This document shows, one piece after another, positions 1-7,230 of a stretch of DNA of 18,453 nucleotides. A model generated the notes under the pieces. The model was not told the origin of the DNA and searched no databases. It saw only the letters and a list, made by a program, of their open reading frames with translations. Where the stretch lies: positions 1 to 18,453 of the forward strand of contig JBBTVP010000049.1 of assembly GCA_038063175.1 (NCBI GenBank), given 5' to 3'. Made by a program: the position numbers and the translations under genes. The DNA comes from JBBTVP01 sp038063175 (GTDB lineage: Bacteria; Patescibacteriota; Minisyncoccia; UBA6257; 1-14-0-10-40-38). Within the stretch, counting starts at the first letter, position 1. Every line of letters starts with the position of its first letter.

Positions 1-877
1 TCATCTGAACGATCACCGAAAGCGAATCAAGTACGAGGATAAATGCAAAAAAAGGAAGAAGAAGCGTGGTATTGGTGAGCATCGCGATTACCCCCATAGT
101 GATGCCAAGGGACATCGATCCCGTATCCCCCATAAAGAAACGAGCAGGATGGATATTGAACCAGAGAAATGCGAGAAGCGCGCCGATGGTTACCCCGCCG
201 AACGCGGCGAGTTCGTATCGGCCAAGTACGAAGGCAACTACGGTGAGCGCGAGGAATGCGAAAAGGAGCACTCCGCCCGCGAGTCCGTCTAATCCATCGG
301 TTTCATTTGCGGAAAAAGCAGAGGCGACAATCACAAAAATAAAAAGCGGAATATATAGCCATCCGATCGAAATCGGATCTCCGAAAGGAATCGCGAGTAC
401 ATCCCAGTCAAGCCGGTAGTAGAACCAGAACGCGCCAATCACCGCGAGGAGAAAATAAATAACGAGTTTTTGGCTGACCCGGAGTCCCCCGCCCGAGGGT
501 CCGACTTTCATGACGCCATAGATATCATCAATGAGTCCTAACACTCCCGCAATCACCATTGCGGTAAGCGGGAGATATGTTTGCGCACGATCGATGAAAT
601 TCAGATACTCCCATGCGCCGTCAAAGATCATTGCCATGATGGCAAATATAACGGCGAGAAGTACCACCGTTCCCCAGATCACCACACCCCCCATCGTAGG
701 GGTGCCGGCTTTCTTTGCATGAAGTTCGGAGTAAATCGGTGTTGCCCCCGTCATCCGGATCTGCTTTGCCGCGCCGAATCGGTTTAATATTTTCGAGATA
801 AATGGCGTTACCGCAAACGCCACGATGAATCCGAGAACCGAAAGGGTGAGCACTTTGACTGCTTCGAGGAGGAGCAT
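1..877 (-). CDS. mraY: Phospho-N-acetylmuramoyl-pentapeptide-transferase MraY (partial, C-terminus beyond the left edge)
   Basis: MraY transfers phospho-MurNAc-pentapeptide from UDP to undecaprenyl phosphate, making lipid I at the inner face of the membrane. Translation of the minus strand from the ATG at 877 begins MLLLEAVKVLTLSVLGF and stays open to base 1, giving about 292 residues of a family usually 320-360 long. Family signatures appear in order: LHAKKAGTPTMGG in the first cytoplasmic loop, the aspartate pair in LIDDIYG, NETDGLDGLAGG, the FMGDTGS motif, and a final LDSLSVIVQ where MraY proteins usually have ETLSVI. The terminal histidine cluster lies outside the window. Several hydrophobic segments fit a polytopic membrane protein. 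It is the last visible gene of a six-gene operon, 11 nt after dacA. No Shine-Dalgarno site precedes the ATG. Function is secure; only the end is missing. Confidence 0.95.
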   Translation of the reverse strand, partial: MLLLEAVKVLTLSVLGFIVAFAVTPFISKILNRFGAAKQIRMTGATPIYSELHAKKAGTPTMGGVVIWGTVVLLAVIFAIMAMIFDGAWEYLNFIDRAQTYLPLTAMVIAGVLGLIDDIYGVMKVGPSGGGLRVSQKLVIYFLLAVIGAFWFYYRLDWDVLAIPFGDPISIGWLYIPLFIFVIVASAFSANETDGLDGLAGGVLLFAFLALTVVAFVLGRYELAAFGGVTIGALLAFLWFNIHPARFFMGDTGSMSLGITMGVIAMLTNTTLLLPFFAFILVLDSLSVIVQM

Positions 878-888
878 ATCTATCTACG

Positions 889-1878
889 TTAAAACGATTG
901 GACCTTCTTCGTCCAGCTCCATAGTGTCTCGGTCTCTCTGAAACGGTCAGGAGTGCCAAGGACAATCACCACAAATTCCTGCGTTCCATTCGAGAAAATA
1001 GAAAGGAGATTTCCGATCGCATCGCTGGTGTAGCCGGTTTTTCCTCCGACAAAACCGGCAGTTCCCGCAAGAAGATTTGTTGCCGCGATCGGACGCTTTG
1101 TACCAGTTCCTTGTTCAGTGATTATGGTTCCTTTGAGTGCGGTAAGATCGAATATGATTCGGTGGGTAGTAGCAATGAAATTGGCGAGCTTCGTAAGATC
1201 CTCTGCGGTTGACTGGTTGAGCACAGAAATTCCCATAGGGTCGGCAAACGTAGTCTCGTTCATTCCAAGTGCGAACGCTTTTGTTCGCATTGCATCAAGA
1301 AATTGTTCGTAATCGAATGATTCCGCAAGTGCCATGGCCGCGTCGTTTACAGAACCGACGAGCATCGCCCGGATAAGATCTGATACGGTGAACCTGTCAC
1401 CTGCCCGAAAAGTCCCGATGTCCCCTACAGCGCCGGCGGCAGTTTCACTGATGGTGATTATGTGTGCCGGATCGAATTCGTCGAGCGCTACGACCGCAGT
1501 CATGAGTTTCGTAAGAGACGCGATCGGCCAGCGGTTTCGATAACCTTCGGAAAACAGAGGAAGAGAGCTTCCTAGTTCAGATACGGCGACTGCCTTCGCA
1601 TGTATTGTCGGTGGTGAAATTTTCGGCGTTCCATCTGCAGGATGGGCATCGAACAAAATCCGGTTCCGGCTTCGTGCGGTCGCGGTCGTTAAGGAGAGAT
1701 TTGGCGGTGGTGGCGGGACTTCATCTTCGATGCGAGAAAACGTTTCCGCGATGAGACTTGTGGTTTCTACATTTGAAGTCACTGGAAAACCCGTCTCCCC
1801 GCTTCCCTGTTTTCCAAAGAGCGCAAGAATTAAAACTAAAATTGCAAAGCCGAGTGATTGCAGATTGAACCGTGACAT
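889..1878 (-). CDS. D-alanyl-D-alanine carboxypeptidase (peptidase S11, DacA-type PBP)
   Basis: This enzyme trims the terminal D-Ala from peptidoglycan stem peptides outside the membrane. From the ATG at 1878 it is 329 aa. A short cytoplasmic start is followed by one hydrophobic segment (about residues 8-22, rich in L, I, A and V), giving a membrane anchor or signal, then a Pro-rich linker and the S11 domain. All three catalytic motifs are present: SLTK (S121, K124), SVN (176-178) and KTG (280-282). A longer reading from a TTG at 1902 would overlap scpB. I chose the ATG because it places the hydrophobic segment near the N-terminus and starts 7 nt after the scpB stop. It lies between scpB and mraY in the operon. 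Unlike the S11 domain of the transpeptidase fusion two genes upstream, this copy looks catalytically intact. Confidence 0.93.
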   Translation of the reverse strand: MSRFNLQSLGFAILVLILALFGKQGSGETGFPVTSNVETTSLIAETFSRIEDEVPPPPPNLSLTTATARSRNRILFDAHPADGTPKISPPTIHAKAVAVSELGSSLPLFSEGYRNRWPIASLTKLMTAVVALDEFDPAHIITISETAAGAVGDIGTFRAGDRFTVSDLIRAMLVGSVNDAAMALAESFDYEQFLDAMRTKAFALGMNETTFADPMGISVLNQSTAEDLTKLANFIATTHRIIFDLTALKGTIITEQGTGTKRPIAATNLLAGTAGFVGGKTGYTSDAIGNLLSIFSNGTQEFVVIVLGTPDRFRETETLWSWTKKVQSF

Positions 1879-1885
1879 TGAAGAA

Positions 1886-2449
1886 CTAGTTAGGCGGTGC
1901 AAACTTCAAGAGCATGTCCCGGAATTTCGCATAGTCGGCGAGCGTTTCGGGCCGGTCAACGCCAAGATGCCGTAAGAGTGCAAAACTTGGTCGATACCGA
2001 TACGCATTACCGCGTTTCGGGTCAGCCGTTCGATCGAGGAGTCCCCGCACCAGAAGATTACGCACGATAAAACTTGAATTAACTCCCCGGATATAATCGA
2101 CGGTGCTCCGGGGGACTTCTCCTCCATAAATCACGATTGCAAGCGTTTCGAGCGCAGCCGGCGTGAGTTCCTCGCTGAATTCTTCCTTAATAAGAGAATC
2201 GACAATGTTTCGAAGATCAGGCCGTGTGACGAGTTGCACTTCATCTCCACGGGAAATAATAGTAAGACCGCTCTTGCTTTTTTGAAGGCGTTCCGTGAGG
2301 TTTGCAATCGCGGGTGGAATATATTCAGGTCCCCCGCTTTCCGGAATTATTTTCGCAAGCTTTGCGATGGAGATCGGCTCCCCGTACGTGAAAAGTACGG
2401 CTTCGATCGCGGCGGAAAGTATCGCTATTTTTTCTTCGGAGTCTGGCAT
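1886..2449 (-). CDS. scpB: Segregation and condensation protein ScpB
   Basis: ScpB is a dimeric winged-helix (kite) subunit that binds ScpA and the SMC ATPase to form the bacterial condensin-like complex. The 187-aa product starts MPDSEEKIAILSAAIEAVLF and continues with a GEPISIAKLAKII helix pair, ELTPAALETLAIVIYGGEVPRS and then DYIRGVNSSFIVRNLLVRGLL, the characteristic ScpB second winged-helix region. The length is typical for the family. It begins 2 nt after the scpA stop codon, so the two subunits are translationally close and presumably made in stoichiometric amounts. There is no Shine-Dalgarno sequence before the ATG; the upstream bases are an A-rich run plus the scpA stop. A TATAAT-like string about 18 nt before the ATG, within the scpA end, might be an internal promoter, but this is weak. 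Confidence 0.95.
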   Translation of the reverse strand: MPDSEEKIAILSAAIEAVLFTYGEPISIAKLAKIIPESGGPEYIPPAIANLTERLQKSKSGLTIISRGDEVQLVTRPDLRNIVDSLIKEEFSEELTPAALETLAIVIYGGEVPRSTVDYIRGVNSSFIVRNLLVRGLLDRTADPKRGNAYRYRPSFALLRHLGVDRPETLADYAKFRDMLLKFAPPN

Positions 2450-2451
2450 GG

Positions 2452-3177
2452 CTATTTTTTCTTGAGCATTATATCACCGAACTGCTCGCCTTGTTCAACA
2501 GAAATCTCCTGACGCTTTAAGAGATGAAGCACGGCGAGGAACATGGCAACCACTTCGGAGCGCGAGTGGTTTTTTGTGAGTTCACGAAAATTCGAATTGA
2601 TCGCGCGGGTGAACCGTTCCATAAGTTCCCTAATTTTTTCTTCAATGGTGATGATGGTTGTTTTTATCTTCGATGTCTCCGGCGTGAGTGCCGTGAGCTC
2701 TTCAAATACTCGCGCCGCGGCCTCACGGATAGTTTCCGGCGTCAGGCGATTTCCCGGGAGAAAGACAGTTTCGCTTCCGATGAAAAGAAATGGCCTTCCG
2801 AATGAGGCGTTCCGGGTTTCCCAGTATCCGGCGATGTGACTACTCGCACTGCCCCCGCGAGCCGCAAATATCCGGTAGATTTCAAGGCGCGCTTCGAGAT
2901 CCTTTACTTCGTATTCTTCTTCTTCCGACAGAGTAAGATCGGGAATAAGGACCTTTGATTTAATAAGAAGAAGCCGGGCAGCGATCACAAGAAAGTCGGC
3001 AAGAATGTTCGGATCAAGCGTACCGCTCTGCGCATCAAGGAATTTAATAAATCCGTCGGTAACTTTCGCAAGACTTACCTCTGTTATCGGCAGCTTTTCT
3101 TCTTCAATAAGCTCGAGTAGTTTATCGAGCGGGCCGGAAAAGCGTTCGGTAGCAACTTCGTAGGTCACGAAATTCAA
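2452..3177 (-). CDS. scpA: Segregation and condensation protein ScpA (kleisin)
   Basis: ScpA is the kleisin that bridges the SMC head domains and recruits ScpB during chromosome compaction. The N-terminus carries the family signature TYEVATERFSGPLDKLLELI, followed by LPITEVSLAKVTDGF and the helical segment DFLVIAARLLLIKSKVLIP, which contacts the SMC neck. The C-terminal winged helix ends near AVLHLLKRQEISVEQ. From the TTG at 3177 it is 241 aa and overlaps the upstream transpeptidase stop by 4 nt (TTGA). A GTG at 3168 would give 238 aa and start right at the conserved block. I cannot decide between them because neither has a Shine-Dalgarno site. The overlap with the upstream gene and the 2-nt gap to scpB indicate tight translational coupling inside a cell-wall operon. 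Confidence 0.94.
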   Translation of the reverse strand: MNFVTYEVATERFSGPLDKLLELIEEEKLPITEVSLAKVTDGFIKFLDAQSGTLDPNILADFLVIAARLLLIKSKVLIPDLTLSEEEEYEVKDLEARLEIYRIFAARGGSASSHIAGYWETRNASFGRPFLFIGSETVFLPGNRLTPETIREAAARVFEELTALTPETSKIKTTIITIEEKIRELMERFTRAINSNFRELTKNHSRSEVVAMFLAVLHLLKRQEISVEQGEQFGDIMLKKK

Positions 3178-4571
3178 TAATTCCCTTTAATCCAGGAAAA
3201 AAGACGGGCGGCATCTCCCGCGGCATCTTCAGAGCCAGAGATGATAATCGCAATAGCCCGTTCTTCGGCGCCGTTTTTAAATGAAAAAACGGTAAGCGAT
3301 ATTTCTTTTTCATCCTGCCCTATGTTACCGCTCACTGCTCCAATCAGATCTGGATTGCCAGTGAAGCCATTCAGTTGTTCCAGATCGGCGAACGAGGGAG
3401 CTTCATACGCCGCGTTTTTAAATTCCCCTGCGGCAATTTCAAGTAGAAAGCGTTTATTTGCATAAATATGTTTTGCGAGCTTGAAGAGATCGTGGGTGGT
3501 CGTCTTATTCTCCGAATTTAATCCTGTTGCATCGGCAAAATCAGTATGCGTCATCCCGATCGCTTGCGCCTTTTTATCCATGAGATCGACGAAATGCACA
3601 GGCCCAAGGAAACGCGAAAGCATGGTGGCTGCCTCGTTCGATTGCTCCATAAGGAGCGGATAGAGGAGATTCAACGGAGAAATTTTCATTCCCGGTTTCA
3701 ATCGTGGTCGTATCGTGGGAACCATCGAAGATTCACTCACGACTAAATCTTCCCCCAGATCCATGTATTCAGATGCAACAAGTGCGGTCATAAGTTTCGT
3801 CACTGCACCAGGCGAAACGAGATCAGACGAATTTTTCTCGAGAAAGACGTAGTTACTTTTCAAATCTGCGGCAAGATAGTGTGTTCCGGTAATGAGAGGG
3901 ATTTTGAACGTATACGAAAAATTGTCGGGCGCAAAATCGTCCTCAAATACAAGGACTGGAGTGTCGGTCGGTACTTCATCGTAGAGATATTTCGCGTCTT
4001 CGTCTGAAATTTGAATGCACCCGCCCGTGAAACTTCTAGGGTTTAATGGTCTTCCGCTTGGGAAATAAGGAAGGCCGTGGATGAAATAGTTTCCGTGGAA
4101 ATTCAGACTCCATGGCATATATACCTTACTGATTCCTGAAAGACGGTTTCGAGACCGCGATTCAACTCCGTAGAGTCCTGCCGGCGTTTCACTCAAAAAT
4201 CCTTCTTTTCCTTTCGCAATGATCTCTACTTCCCGATCGAGCACACCCTTTTTGTAGTATGTGAGTTTCATGGTCGAAAGGTTTGCTTCCACAAAATCTG
4301 ATTTTTCTTTCAGAAAATTTCCGCGGATTTTTTTGAAAAACTCCGGGTCTTCCATTGCCGGCCAACTTCCGAAAATAAATATTTCCGGTTCACCATTTTT
4401 GTTTTCCAAAAAAACCCGCTGGTTTGATCCAGCCAAACCCTCCGAGTACCAGGAGATGGCGAGTATGAGCACAAGGACGATACCACCAATCGCTCCGCCG
4501 GCGAGCGGCACCGGTATATGCCGATTCATGACCCGGAGATCAAAAATCGAGTTACTTTCTTTATTTTCCAT
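3174..4571 (-). CDS. Membrane-anchored L,D-transpeptidase (YkuD) fused to a degenerate S11 PBP-like domain
   Basis: The 465-aa protein has a cytoplasmic N-terminus, one transmembrane segment (about 24-41), a YkuD L,D-transpeptidase domain (about 60-215) and a C-terminal domain homologous to peptidase S11 D-Ala-D-Ala carboxypeptidases (about 225-465). The YkuD site is intact: H165-G166 and the SFTGGC motif with catalytic C185, so 3-3 cross-linking or protein anchoring to peptidoglycan outside the cell is expected. The S11 part keeps the fold landmarks (VTKLMTALVAS, a GLNSENKTT segment), but all three active-site motifs are changed. SxxK reads AVTK at 256-259, SxN reads QSN at 310-312 and KTG reads VSG at 413-415. 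That domain probably binds rather than cuts stem peptides; this is inference. The gene starts 2 nt after the hydrolase stop and overlaps scpA by 4 nt. Confidence 0.88.
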   Translation of the reverse strand: MENKESNSIFDLRVMNRHIPVPLAGGAIGGIVLVLILAISWYSEGLAGSNQRVFLENKNGEPEIFIFGSWPAMEDPEFFKKIRGNFLKEKSDFVEANLSTMKLTYYKKGVLDREVEIIAKGKEGFLSETPAGLYGVESRSRNRLSGISKVYMPWSLNFHGNYFIHGLPYFPSGRPLNPRSFTGGCIQISDEDAKYLYDEVPTDTPVLVFEDDFAPDNFSYTFKIPLITGTHYLAADLKSNYVFLEKNSSDLVSPGAVTKLMTALVASEYMDLGEDLVVSESSMVPTIRPRLKPGMKISPLNLLYPLLMEQSNEAATMLSRFLGPVHFVDLMDKKAQAIGMTHTDFADATGLNSENKTTTHDLFKLAKHIYANKRFLLEIAAGEFKNAAYEAPSFADLEQLNGFTGNPDLIGAVSGNIGQDEKEISLTVFSFKNGAEERAIAIIISGSEDAAGDAARLFSWIKGNY

Positions 4572-4573
4572 TG

Positions 4574-5839
4574 CTATTCATCCGAAGTATTGCCTAAAGC
4601 TTCTCTAGTATACACGTTTGTTGGGCTCCAGAGCATCCAACCCGAGATATACTCGGGTGAGCTTGAGGCAATTTCCATAACTGCACGGATCTGATCCTGC
4701 ACCTTCGGAGCGTCATACACTGCTCCGAGATCGAAATCTTGAAGCCATGGTCTAAGTTTCGCGGTATGAAGCGGTGGAACTTCGGGTGTTGTAGTACCGT
4801 ATGTGCGCTCGTATGATTTAATTTGCCCGATTGCTCCCTCGAGTGAACGGCTGACGACCTCATAGGGATGATCGGCTGGTTTCGCAAAGCCAAATACTCC
4901 CGGCGCGTAGTGCGACGGGTATACCATAGGGGCGATGTAGTCGAAGTGAGGGATCGCGACCGCTAATCGCTGTCCGATTCCTAAATCTCCGGGATCGATT
5001 GTGGTAAGTCCAAAAAGATCAGCGGAAATATTCCGATCAGGGAGTTCGCTGCGAAGGTAGCTCCAAAATTCACCGAGAACCTTCGCTCCCGGTTTCCCAT
5101 CCCAAACGGGGTATTTGAGATCTAAAAGATTTCCATCTGACGGGAAGCGGATGTAATCGAAATTCACTTCATCAAATCCCCGCTCAAATGCCTCCCGCGC
5201 AATAGCGGTGTTGTATTCCCACACTTCGCGCGAAGCCGGATCCATCCAGGTGAGGCCTTTTCGGTCTTTCCAGACTGCTCCGGTTGATGAACTTGTGATC
5301 GCAAGATCGGGCCGCGCCAGCGCAAGTCGTATATCTTGAAAAACTGAAACCCTCGCAATCACATAAATCCCTTCGTGATGGAGTCGTCCAAGGAGTGCGT
5401 TCAGCTTGGAGATTCTCAATTCGACTGCGTTGTATTCCTTGGGAAGCGTAAGTGCAGTTCGATATGCCACGTAGCCGGTATAATCTTTGATGTCGATTAC
5501 TATTGCGTTAAGTTCAGTCTCTTGAATTAGTTTCATGAGGTAATCCATTTTTGAACGGTTTCCTGCGGACCAGCTCGTTGCGTACACCGCCTTTACCATG
5601 GCGGGGGGGTTCGCAAGCGGTTCACTTGGATCATCATCGAGCGGTTTTATGACTGCGGGTGGCGGAGGAGGCGCAATAACACTTGGTAGTTCCCCTGGTT
5701 CATCTGGAAACATGGAAAATTCACCGGGGAGTTGCACGACTCTTGCTGATTCCAGAATTCCTCCCAAAAAAACCACGAGTGCAAGCGTCCCGAAGAGTGC
5801 AAGAGCAAGAAGTATGATAATGGTGATGGGACGCGGCAT
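4574..5839 (-). CDS. Putative glycoside hydrolase, DUF4015-type TIM barrel, membrane anchored
   Basis: The 421-aa product has an N-terminal hydrophobic segment (about 5-28) that would anchor it or act as a signal, a Pro-rich linker (about 45-80) and a TIM-barrel domain of the DUF4015 putative glycosidase family. Visible landmarks are VKAVYATSWSAG (82-93) as strand 1, NAIVIDIKDYTG (111-122), GIYVIARVSVFQD (157-169), the hallmark FDEVNFDYIRFPSDG (222-236) with acidic residues in the barrel core, SADLFGLTT and DYIAPMVYPSHY. The family is linked to cell-surface polysaccharide hydrolysis, but the substrate is unknown. It is the first gene of the minus-strand operon and diverges from dnaX across 74 nt. 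Position next to an L,D-transpeptidase suggests a role in peptidoglycan or envelope-glycan remodelling. The ATG at 5839 lies 6 nt after a -10-like hexamer. Confidence 0.85.
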   Translation of the reverse strand: MPRPITIIILLALALFGTLALVVFLGGILESARVVQLPGEFSMFPDEPGELPSVIAPPPPPAVIKPLDDDPSEPLANPPAMVKAVYATSWSAGNRSKMDYLMKLIQETELNAIVIDIKDYTGYVAYRTALTLPKEYNAVELRISKLNALLGRLHHEGIYVIARVSVFQDIRLALARPDLAITSSSTGAVWKDRKGLTWMDPASREVWEYNTAIAREAFERGFDEVNFDYIRFPSDGNLLDLKYPVWDGKPGAKVLGEFWSYLRSELPDRNISADLFGLTTIDPGDLGIGQRLAVAIPHFDYIAPMVYPSHYAPGVFGFAKPADHPYEVVSRSLEGAIGQIKSYERTYGTTTPEVPPLHTAKLRPWLQDFDLGAVYDAPKVQDQIRAVMEIASSSPEYISGWMLWSPTNVYTREALGNTSDE

Positions 5840-5845
5840 TCAATC

Positions 5846-5851
5846 AGTCTA
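5846..5851 (-). promoter_or_regulatory. Candidate -10 element of the cell-wall/scp operon
   Basis: On the minus strand the hexamer TAGACT ends 6 nt before the hydrolase ATG at 5839. A transcript from it would start at or next to the A of the ATG, so the mRNA would be leaderless. The -35 region at 17-nt spacing reads TTTCCG and is weak. The main support is that the geometry matches that of the divergent dnaX promoter. Confidence 0.4.
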
Positions 5852-5878
5852 CCTGACACTGAAGAGCGCGGAAAGCAA

Positions 5879-5907
5879 TTGAGGCGTCTCGATAGCTGTG
5901 CCATAAT
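5879..5907 (+). promoter_or_regulatory. dnaX promoter (TTGAGG, 17 nt, CATAAT with extended TG)
   Basis: The -35 TTGAGG (5879-5884) and -10 CATAAT (5902-5907) are separated by exactly 17 nt, and a TGC extended -10 precedes the hexamer. The -10 ends 6 nt before the dnaX ATG, so the predicted start site is the first base of the start codon. There is no Shine-Dalgarno sequence. Confidence 0.6.
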
Positions 5908-5913
5908 GCGTGT

Positions 5914-7017
5914 ATGGCAATTGCAATTTACCGGAGGTACCGGCCAAAGCTTCTTCGCGAGATCCTGGGTCAGGAAGCGGTAAGCGAAATTCTCGGGAGC
6001 GCGGCGAAACGTGACAGAATCGCTCATGCATATCTTTTTTTTGGTGCCCGAGGGACAGGAAAAACCACGGTGGCGCGGATTCTTGCGAAACTTGCGAACT
6101 GCGAAACCAGAAACTCTGACAAAAAATTTCGCGCCGAAGGTGAACCGTGTAATCGTTGCCGTCCATGTACCGAAATCGACGAGGGACGGGCGCTCGACGT
6201 AGTTGAAATCGATGCGGCATCGAACCGCGGCATTGATGAAATCCGTGAACTTAAGGAAAGCGTAAAGCTTTCGCCTTCTTCCTACCGGTTTAAAGTCTTC
6301 ATCATTGATGAGGCGCATCAGCTTACTAAGGAGGCATGGAATGCACTCTTAAAAACCCTCGAAGAACCTCCTCCTCACGCAATCTTTATTCTCGCCACAT
6401 CGGAATATGAGAAAGTGCCTCCGACGATTATTTCGCGTACCCAGCGATTTCATTTTCGGCGCTTGCCGCTCCCGATTATTTCTAAAAAACTTACGAGCAT
6501 CGTCGCGGCTGATACATTAAACGTCGATCCAGACGCAATTGAGCTTATTGCTGCTGCAGGCGACGGAAGTCTCCGCGACGCGGAGTCACTCCTCGAACAA
6601 CTCACTTCTCTCGAAGAAACCGTGACGCTTGATTCCGTTGAGCGCATTATCGGCAGAATCGGCATTCGGAAAACCGCTGAACTCGCGGAGCATATTCTTA
6701 AAGGGAATCTACCTGAAGCGCTCACGTTTATTGCAAAAGTGCATGCGGGCGGATGGAATGTGGTTGATCTTACCAAAGAACTTATCCACTATCTTCGTCG
6801 CGCCGCAACACTTAAATTTGATCCGGAGATAAAATCTCTTTTCGCCGAAGAGTTGACCCCGCATGAAATGAAACTTCTCGAAGCACATGCCGCACTCGTA
6901 ACATCAGAACACCTCGTACTTATGAAGGCAATTATTTCTGCCTACAGTGAGATGCGTTACTCACCGTTTGCGACCGTACCGCTCGAAGTTGCGCTTATTA
7001 CCAGCTTAAAGAAATGA
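5914..7017 (+). CDS. dnaX: DNA polymerase III subunit gamma/tau (short form)
   Basis: DnaX is the AAA+ ATPase of the clamp loader that places the sliding clamp on primed DNA. The 367-aa protein has YRRYRPKLLREILGQE at the start, Walker A GARGTGKT (44-51), a four-Cys zinc module (C63, C79, C82, C85), Walker B IIDEAHQ (130-136), sensor 1 ATSE (161-164) and the SRTQRF arginine-finger motif (174-179), then the helical lid and collar domain. It ends soon after the collar. The C-terminal tau extension that contacts polymerase and helicase in E. coli (643 aa tau) is absent, so only a gamma-like form is made. It is transcribed alone and divergently from the cell-wall operon. The gene is followed by a non-coding RNA region before typA. 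Confidence 0.96.
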   Translation: MAIAIYRRYRPKLLREILGQEAVSEILGSAAKRDRIAHAYLFFGARGTGKTTVARILAKLANCETRNSDKKFRAEGEPCNRCRPCTEIDEGRALDVVEIDAASNRGIDEIRELKESVKLSPSSYRFKVFIIDEAHQLTKEAWNALLKTLEEPPPHAIFILATSEYEKVPPTIISRTQRFHFRRLPLPIISKKLTSIVAADTLNVDPDAIELIAAAGDGSLRDAESLLEQLTSLEETVTLDSVERIIGRIGIRKTAELAEHILKGNLPEALTFIAKVHAGGWNVVDLTKELIHYLRRAATLKFDPEIKSLFAEELTPHEMKLLEAHAALVTSEHLVLMKAIISAYSEMRYSPFATVPLEVALITSLKK

Positions 7018-7055
7018 CAAGACTATTTAGTAACTCAACATCCACTTTTGCCGAA

Positions 7056-7084
7056 TTGACAGAAAAGATATTTTTAGTTAGTCT
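7056..7084 (+). promoter_or_regulatory. Promoter of the RNA upstream of typA (TTGACA, 17 nt, TAGTCT)
   Basis: A perfect -35 TTGACA (7056-7061) is followed after 17 nt by TAGTCT (7079-7084), similar to the TAGACT hexamer before the hydrolase operon. The predicted transcription start at about 7090-7091 coincides with the first base pairs of a long closing helix, as expected for a structured RNA gene or leader. It lies 39 nt after the dnaX stop. Confidence 0.6.
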
Positions 7085-7089
7085 TCAAG

Positions 7090-7216
7090 GCGGGTGGAGG
7101 GCGGGGCGATAGCCTGTGCGACACGAGCGCAGGCGCTCCCTGTGGATTTCCTCGCGGAGCTCCTTAAATCCTGTCCTTCACCCGCTTTTTGCGCCATTGG
7201 GCGCACAATTTTTTTT
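7090..7216 (+). ncRNA. Candidate structured RNA or typA leader: three-way junction plus intrinsic terminator
   Basis: By eye the plus-strand RNA folds into a three-way junction. P1 pairs 7090-7100 with 7175-7185 (11 pairs, one G-U) and can extend by three more pairs into 7087-7089/7186-7188. P2 pairs 7103-7107 with 7135-7139 and, after a GATA bulge, 7112-7119 with 7127-7134 (8 pairs, one G-U) around a 7-nt loop. P3 pairs 7144-7149 with 7166-7171 (6 pairs). An intrinsic terminator follows at once. With its own promoter this could be a free RNA of about 125 nt, or a typA leader in which read-through is regulated, since the typA ATG is 14 nt past the T tract. It lacks the conserved elements I would expect of SRP RNA, tmRNA or RNase P RNA. 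Identity is unknown. Confidence 0.5.
7190..7216 (+). terminator. Intrinsic terminator between the structured RNA and typA
   Basis: A 6-bp stem TGCGCC/GGCGCA (7190-7195 and 7200-7205) with loop ATTG is followed by CAA and eight T residues (7209-7216). The opposite strand has no comparable T run, so it acts on plus-strand transcripts. It sits only 14 nt before the typA start, which is unusual unless it is an attenuator. Confidence 0.75.
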
Positions 7217-7230
7217 CACCTCTTTCGACT

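Noticed and set aside
66..419. Plus-strand open frames opposite mraY, dacA, scpAB and the transpeptidase
   Set aside because: They are antisense shadows of well-identified minus-strand genes, without recognisable domains or start signals.
7090..7190. RNase P-like or SRP-like RNA on the minus strand between dnaX and typA
   Set aside because: A short GAGGAAA-like string occurs, but the other conserved RNase P segments and the SRP apical GGAAGCAG are missing. The promoter and terminator both point to the plus strand.
7189..7230. Longer typA reading beginning 14 codons upstream of the chosen ATG
   Set aside because: The extra residues cover the terminator stem and T tract and have no family resemblance. 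BipA proteins start near the KLRNITIIAHVDHGK block, as the ATG at 7231 does.
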